From: Sphagnum compactum
Taxonomy: Eukaryota; Bryophyta; Sphagnopsida; Sphagnales
Assembly (NCBI GenBank): GCA_965153455.1
Contig: OZ234493.1
Location: forward strand, 19,396,213-19,460,212
Direction of reading: 5' to 3'
DNA length: 64,000 nucleotides
Below, piece by piece: positions 62,316-64,000 of this stretch. The translations under genes were made by a program, and so were the position numbers. Numbering within the stretch: position 1 is the stretch's first letter; each line of letters opens with the position of its first letter. Below the pieces are notes generated by a model. It was not told the origin of the DNA. It saw only the letters and a program-made list of their open reading frames with translations, and made no database searches.

Positions 62316-64000
62316 GTTGTCATTGTTCATGGAATGCCAAACAATAGACCACTAGCATGGCACTTATTTAATAGAAATCCATTTTATTGTTTGAATGTCT
62401 TTCATTAATGAACAAGTGTAACTATGATCAATTCCCAAATCAAACCAAAAAAAAGTTGCTGTAAGTTATGTTTAATTTACCAAATATTAACCATCATTGT
62501 TAGAATTTATTTATTTTTCATTACTAAACAAGGCAATTATTGCAAAATTTTGAAATTTGACTTAACATAGGGTATCAATTTTTTTTCTTAGAATTTTGGA
62601 CCAACCAAGTATCAAATGGCTACTACACTAGGATATTAATATTTTTAAAGTACATATGGATTAATAATCGTTGGGTATGCATAAGGGCCAGTTTTTGCAA
62701 TAACCTACCTTGAATTGGACTCAATATGATTATACATATAGGCCTTTATTTTGTGATGAAAGCTTGAAATGAAGATGGTAGCCATTAAAGGGCAAAAGGC
62801 CTTAAACCAAGTGATCATTCAATCTATGTCCATTATTGACAAAAGATAACTATTGTCGAAAGTTGAAAGGGACTAACTTTGCAAAGAAGTACATGAACAA
62901 AATGATATGAGGTTTAATTTTGGGCAAAATAAAAAAGAAAAAATTACCCCCAAATGGATGGAAGATTTACCAGTATAAATTTATCTTGCTATTCATGTTT
63001 TTCATCTAGCATTTTGATGATATTTAATTAAGATAAATATTTCTTGTTGTTCATGTATTTCATCTAGCATTTGATAATATATTTAATTAATATAAATTTC
63101 TATTTTTTTGTTATTGTTTTTCACGTAACATTTTGATGATATTTACTTAATATAAATATATCCTAGACCTCACTTCATTTTTTCTTGAATTTACATCTTT
63201 AAAATGAAATCATTTAACTTGTTCCAATTTCATTTCAAACCACATGGGGACCACATTGTGAAAATTCACCCTAACAAAATTCATTGGGACTCTTGTTCAA
63301 AGATTTATTTTGATGAATATCTTTCTTGAACTTTTTGACATTGAATAATGATATATAGTCCTTTTAATTATGTCCAAAGGGTGAAAAAGCAGACTACAAT
63401 GAACCAAAAATGGTGGATGTGGTGTTCATAATTAGTCTTTTTCATAGTGTAAAACTGGAGTCATTATTTCAAAATCGTAAACATCCCCCCCTATAAACAA
63501 AAAAATTGTGGATTTCAAGAAAGGCATCCTTTGAAAATCCTACATACTATTTACATTTTGAAATGTAACTTAAAATTCATCAATGTGTGGATTTCAAGGA
63601 CTAAATTCAACAATTAGCTCAGAATTTTTCATAAAATTTTCAAATATTCATTTTTTATGAATTAATTAATTCTAAATCTACATTCATGATACCACTCCAC
63701 CAAAAAAACAGGAATTTATTGGTATAGTTCATGATGCATTTTTGAATCCATAACACAAATTATGGAATGTGACAACACAATTGGCCTAATTTAAAAAATC
63801 CACTTTGAGTTCATAATATCATTATTTGTCATTCTATTTTTACAATGTTTTCGACTTGTACCCTACTCCTAAAAAATGGGTTTTTCCCAACATTTCATCA
63901 TAATTTCAAAGTTGTATAAGCCTAAAACTTAACACCCTCGTGAAAATTACAATGTGACACCAAAAAATGGATTGTCTAATGTGCTTTCACCCCAAAGGAG
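62316..64000. other. AT-rich intergenic to window end
   Basis: No gene is recognised. Three degenerate copies of a unit of about 60 bp (TTTCATCTAGCATTTTGATG and variants) lie at 62999, 63058 and 63118. Confidence 0.5.

Overview
The window reads as nuclear DNA of a land plant, most likely a bryophyte. It is AT-rich and gene-poor, has spliced genes with GT-AG introns, plant-type transposons and tRNA-Met-primed LTR elements. The main lineage clue is an immune-receptor gene with a SERAC1/DUF676-like alpha/beta-hydrolase domain in front of NB-ARC and LRR. This is the HNL class, known from liverworts and other non-vascular plants. The species cannot be named from the sequence, and nothing here is prokaryotic.

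1-9.9 kb is a large, imperfect inverted repeat. Two hydrolase-NLR 5' halves lie head to head. The left one (minus strand) is broken by frameshifts and a lost splice acceptor. The right one (plus strand) is intact through its hydrolase exons. The centre is packed with small DNA transposons, including three abutting ~325-bp elements, and a tRNA-derived SINE lies in each arm. 8.4-15.5 kb holds the right-hand gene: three hydrolase exons, one NB-ARC exon and a long LRR exon made of near-identical 72-bp units. The first LRR stop is at 13705. The array continues, progressively broken, to about 15.49 kb.

15.5-22.7 kb is intergenic with a solo LTR flanked by a perfect 5-bp duplication. 22.69-30.52 kb is a complete, GC-richer Ty3/gypsy retrotransposon. 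Its two 737-bp LTRs differ by 11 transitions and nothing else. It has an unusual ORF upstream of gag, a changed protease active site, an in-frame TAG between gag-pro and pol, and a frameshift before integrase, so it now looks non-autonomous.

30.5-35.3 kb is intergenic with decayed reading frames. 35.28-41.49 and 41.51-50.68 kb are two copies of a tandem duplication. The second copy carries a CACTA-type MITE at a site that is empty in the first. It also has about 2.85 kb absent from the first, including two inverted hAT-like elements filled with 42-bp tandem repeats. The junction contains a short filler identical to a stretch about 20 kb upstream.

50.7-64 kb is AT-rich and repeat-dominated. 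It holds a decayed C2H2 zinc-finger gene on the minus strand (53.56-54.43 kb), several families of short tandem repeats, a structured GC-rich island at 56.5-57.0 kb and degenerate telomere-like motifs. The only gene in the window that could plausibly act in the host is the hydrolase-NLR at 8.4-13.7 kb. Most of the remaining recognisable sequence is mobile or duplicated DNA.
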